Assembly: GCF_000244955.1 (NCBI RefSeq)
Contig: NZ_CM001439.1
Location: forward strand, 5,513,234 to 5,577,233
Source of the DNA: Saccharomonospora marina XMU15
GTDB taxonomy: Bacteria > Actinomycetota > Actinomycetes > Mycobacteriales > Pseudonocardiaceae
Direction: 5' to 3'
Length of the DNA stretch: 64,000 nt
Shown: positions 63,795 to 64,000 of the stretch, piece after piece
Position numbering within the stretch: the stretch's first letter is position 1
How the letters are laid out: each line of letters opens with the position of its first letter
The notes under the pieces: model-generated
What the model was told of the DNA's origin: nothing
Databases searched by the model: none
Seen by the model: only the letters and a program-made list of their open reading frames with translations
Program-made: the position numbers and the translations under genes

Positions 63795-64000
63795 GTGACC
63801 ACAACCACCACGGCGGCACCCGTCGCCGGGCCGAAGGACGGCCTGCCCTCGATGATCGCCTACCTCACCCGGGTGCTGAAGACACCCACCATCGGCGCGT
63901 TCTGGGAAGAACTGGCCGCCCAGGCCCGCGACGAGAACTGGTCGCACGAGGAGTACCTCGCCGCGCTCCTGCAGCGCCAGGTCGCCGACCGGGAGTCCAA
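63795..64000 (+). CDS. istB: IS21 ATP-binding protein IstB, N-terminal part
   Basis: GTG 63795 overlaps the istA stop (GTGA). The visible 68 residues include GLPSMIAYLTRVLKTPTIGA and WSHEEYLAALLQRQVADRES, the N-terminal helical region of IstB that precedes the AAA+ domain. The gene runs off the window. IstB is the AAA+ partner of IstA in transposition. Confidence 0.85.
   Translation, partial: MTTTTTAAPVAGPKDGLPSMIAYLTRVLKTPTIGAFWEELAAQARDENWSHEEYLAALLQRQVADRES

Larger units (their letters stand above)
60884..63798 (+). pseudogene. istA: istA transposase interrupted by IS110 and a frameshift
   Basis: First part: LNVEDWAEIRRLHRAEGMPI, helix-turn-helix RQLGVSRNTVRRAL, TVLKDRVR; then a missing G near 61170 shifts into ELRPLFTPLDPASRTEYQPG. 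The gene breaks at 61250 after CAGTGCGATCT and resumes at 62901 with GTGGTTTCCC, restoring Asp-Leu-Trp-Phe. The second part includes the DDE region (MLPVLVMTLAFSRFMAATM, VERHNGFLETSFLPGR). Without the insertion and deletion it would be a normal ~500-residue IstA. Its TGA overlaps the istB GTG. Confidence 0.85.
60831..64000 (+). mobile_element. IS21-family element, split by IS110, continuing past the window
   Basis: The left end TGAAAACTGACCCC at 60831 is followed by a second TGAAAAC(G)GACCCCC repeat at 60854, then istA and the start of istB. It carries a 1650-bp IS110 insertion and a 1-base deletion near 61170, so the copy is disabled in istA. It lies in inverted orientation to the fragment at 3.4 kb. 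Confidence 0.85.

Noticed and set aside
1-64000. CRISPR arrays, tRNA or rRNA genes
   Set aside because: No regularly spaced repeats and no tRNA-like cloverleaf or rRNA segment were noticed on reading; a tRNA search was not run.

Overview
The window is high-GC actinomycete DNA. Codon use, GTG/TTG starts, the FxLD-type lanthipeptide genes, the dense IS load and the many acyl-CoA catabolic genes together suggest a Pseudonocardiales-type organism (Amycolatopsis/Saccharopolyspora/Pseudonocardia-like); this is inference, and no rRNA or other taxonomic marker is present. It reads as an accessory catabolic island that is being assembled and eroded by insertion sequences.

Layout. (1) 1-3.4 kb: the 3' end of an FxLD-system RiPP (class I lanthipeptide-like) cluster with two protein-isoaspartate-methyltransferase-like genes, the second cut off by an IS21 fragment. 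(2) 3.4-5.3 kb: nested IS21/IS5 debris. (3) 5.3-8.9 kb: a graveyard of broken catabolic genes (two crotonases, a luciferase-like monooxygenase tail, an MBL hydrolase, a ribA fragment, a flavin reductase). (4) 9-21.4 kb: a long leftward run carrying intact members of most of the same families: VOC protein, luciferase-like flavin monooxygenase, two overlapping acyl-CoA dehydrogenases, crotonase, RibBA, flavin reductase, acyl-CoA ligase, MBL hydrolase, zinc ribbon protein, alcohol and aldehyde dehydrogenases. A divergent GAF/Fis-type regulator and palindromic operators sit at its head. (5) 23.5-29.3 kb: ligase remnant, TetR gene with a 24-bp palindrome, and a CYP153-type P450 with ferredoxin, ferredoxin reductase and divergent AraC regulator. 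(6) 29.4-36.7 kb: a group II intron, IS256 and IS5-like remnants, crotonase and thioesterase genes, a TetR relic and a broken IS1634-type transposase. (7) 37-48.1 kb: an AtuA/biotin-dependent acyl-CoA carboxylase/acyl-CoA dehydrogenase operon, divergent from a thiolase-like + DUF35 + MaoC operon. (8) 48.6-54.4 kb: TetR gene, crotonase relic, two AMP-forming CoA ligases. (9) 54.6-59.8 kb: EthD protein, alpha/beta hydrolase, second GAF/Fis regulator and a type I Baeyer-Villiger monooxygenase. (10) 59.9-64 kb: an IS5 element, then an IS21 whose istA is split by an IS110 element.

How it may work together (inference): oxygenases (CYP153, a luciferase-like FMNH2 enzyme and a type I BVMO) open a hydrophobic alkane, terpenoid or cyclic ketone skeleton. 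Hydrolases open the lactone or ester, dehydrogenases make the acid, ligases make the CoA ester, and the beta-oxidation, carboxylase and aldolase/thiolase genes finish it. The two GAF/Fis regulators share a related 17-bp palindrome, which links regions 4 and 9.

The most unusual item is the IS110 element at 61.25-62.90 kb. Its 5' non-coding end contains short segments that match both halves of its own insertion site and both halves of its own end junction, as expected for a bridge (seek) RNA. The other istA copy, 58 kb away, is broken at exactly the same base pairs.
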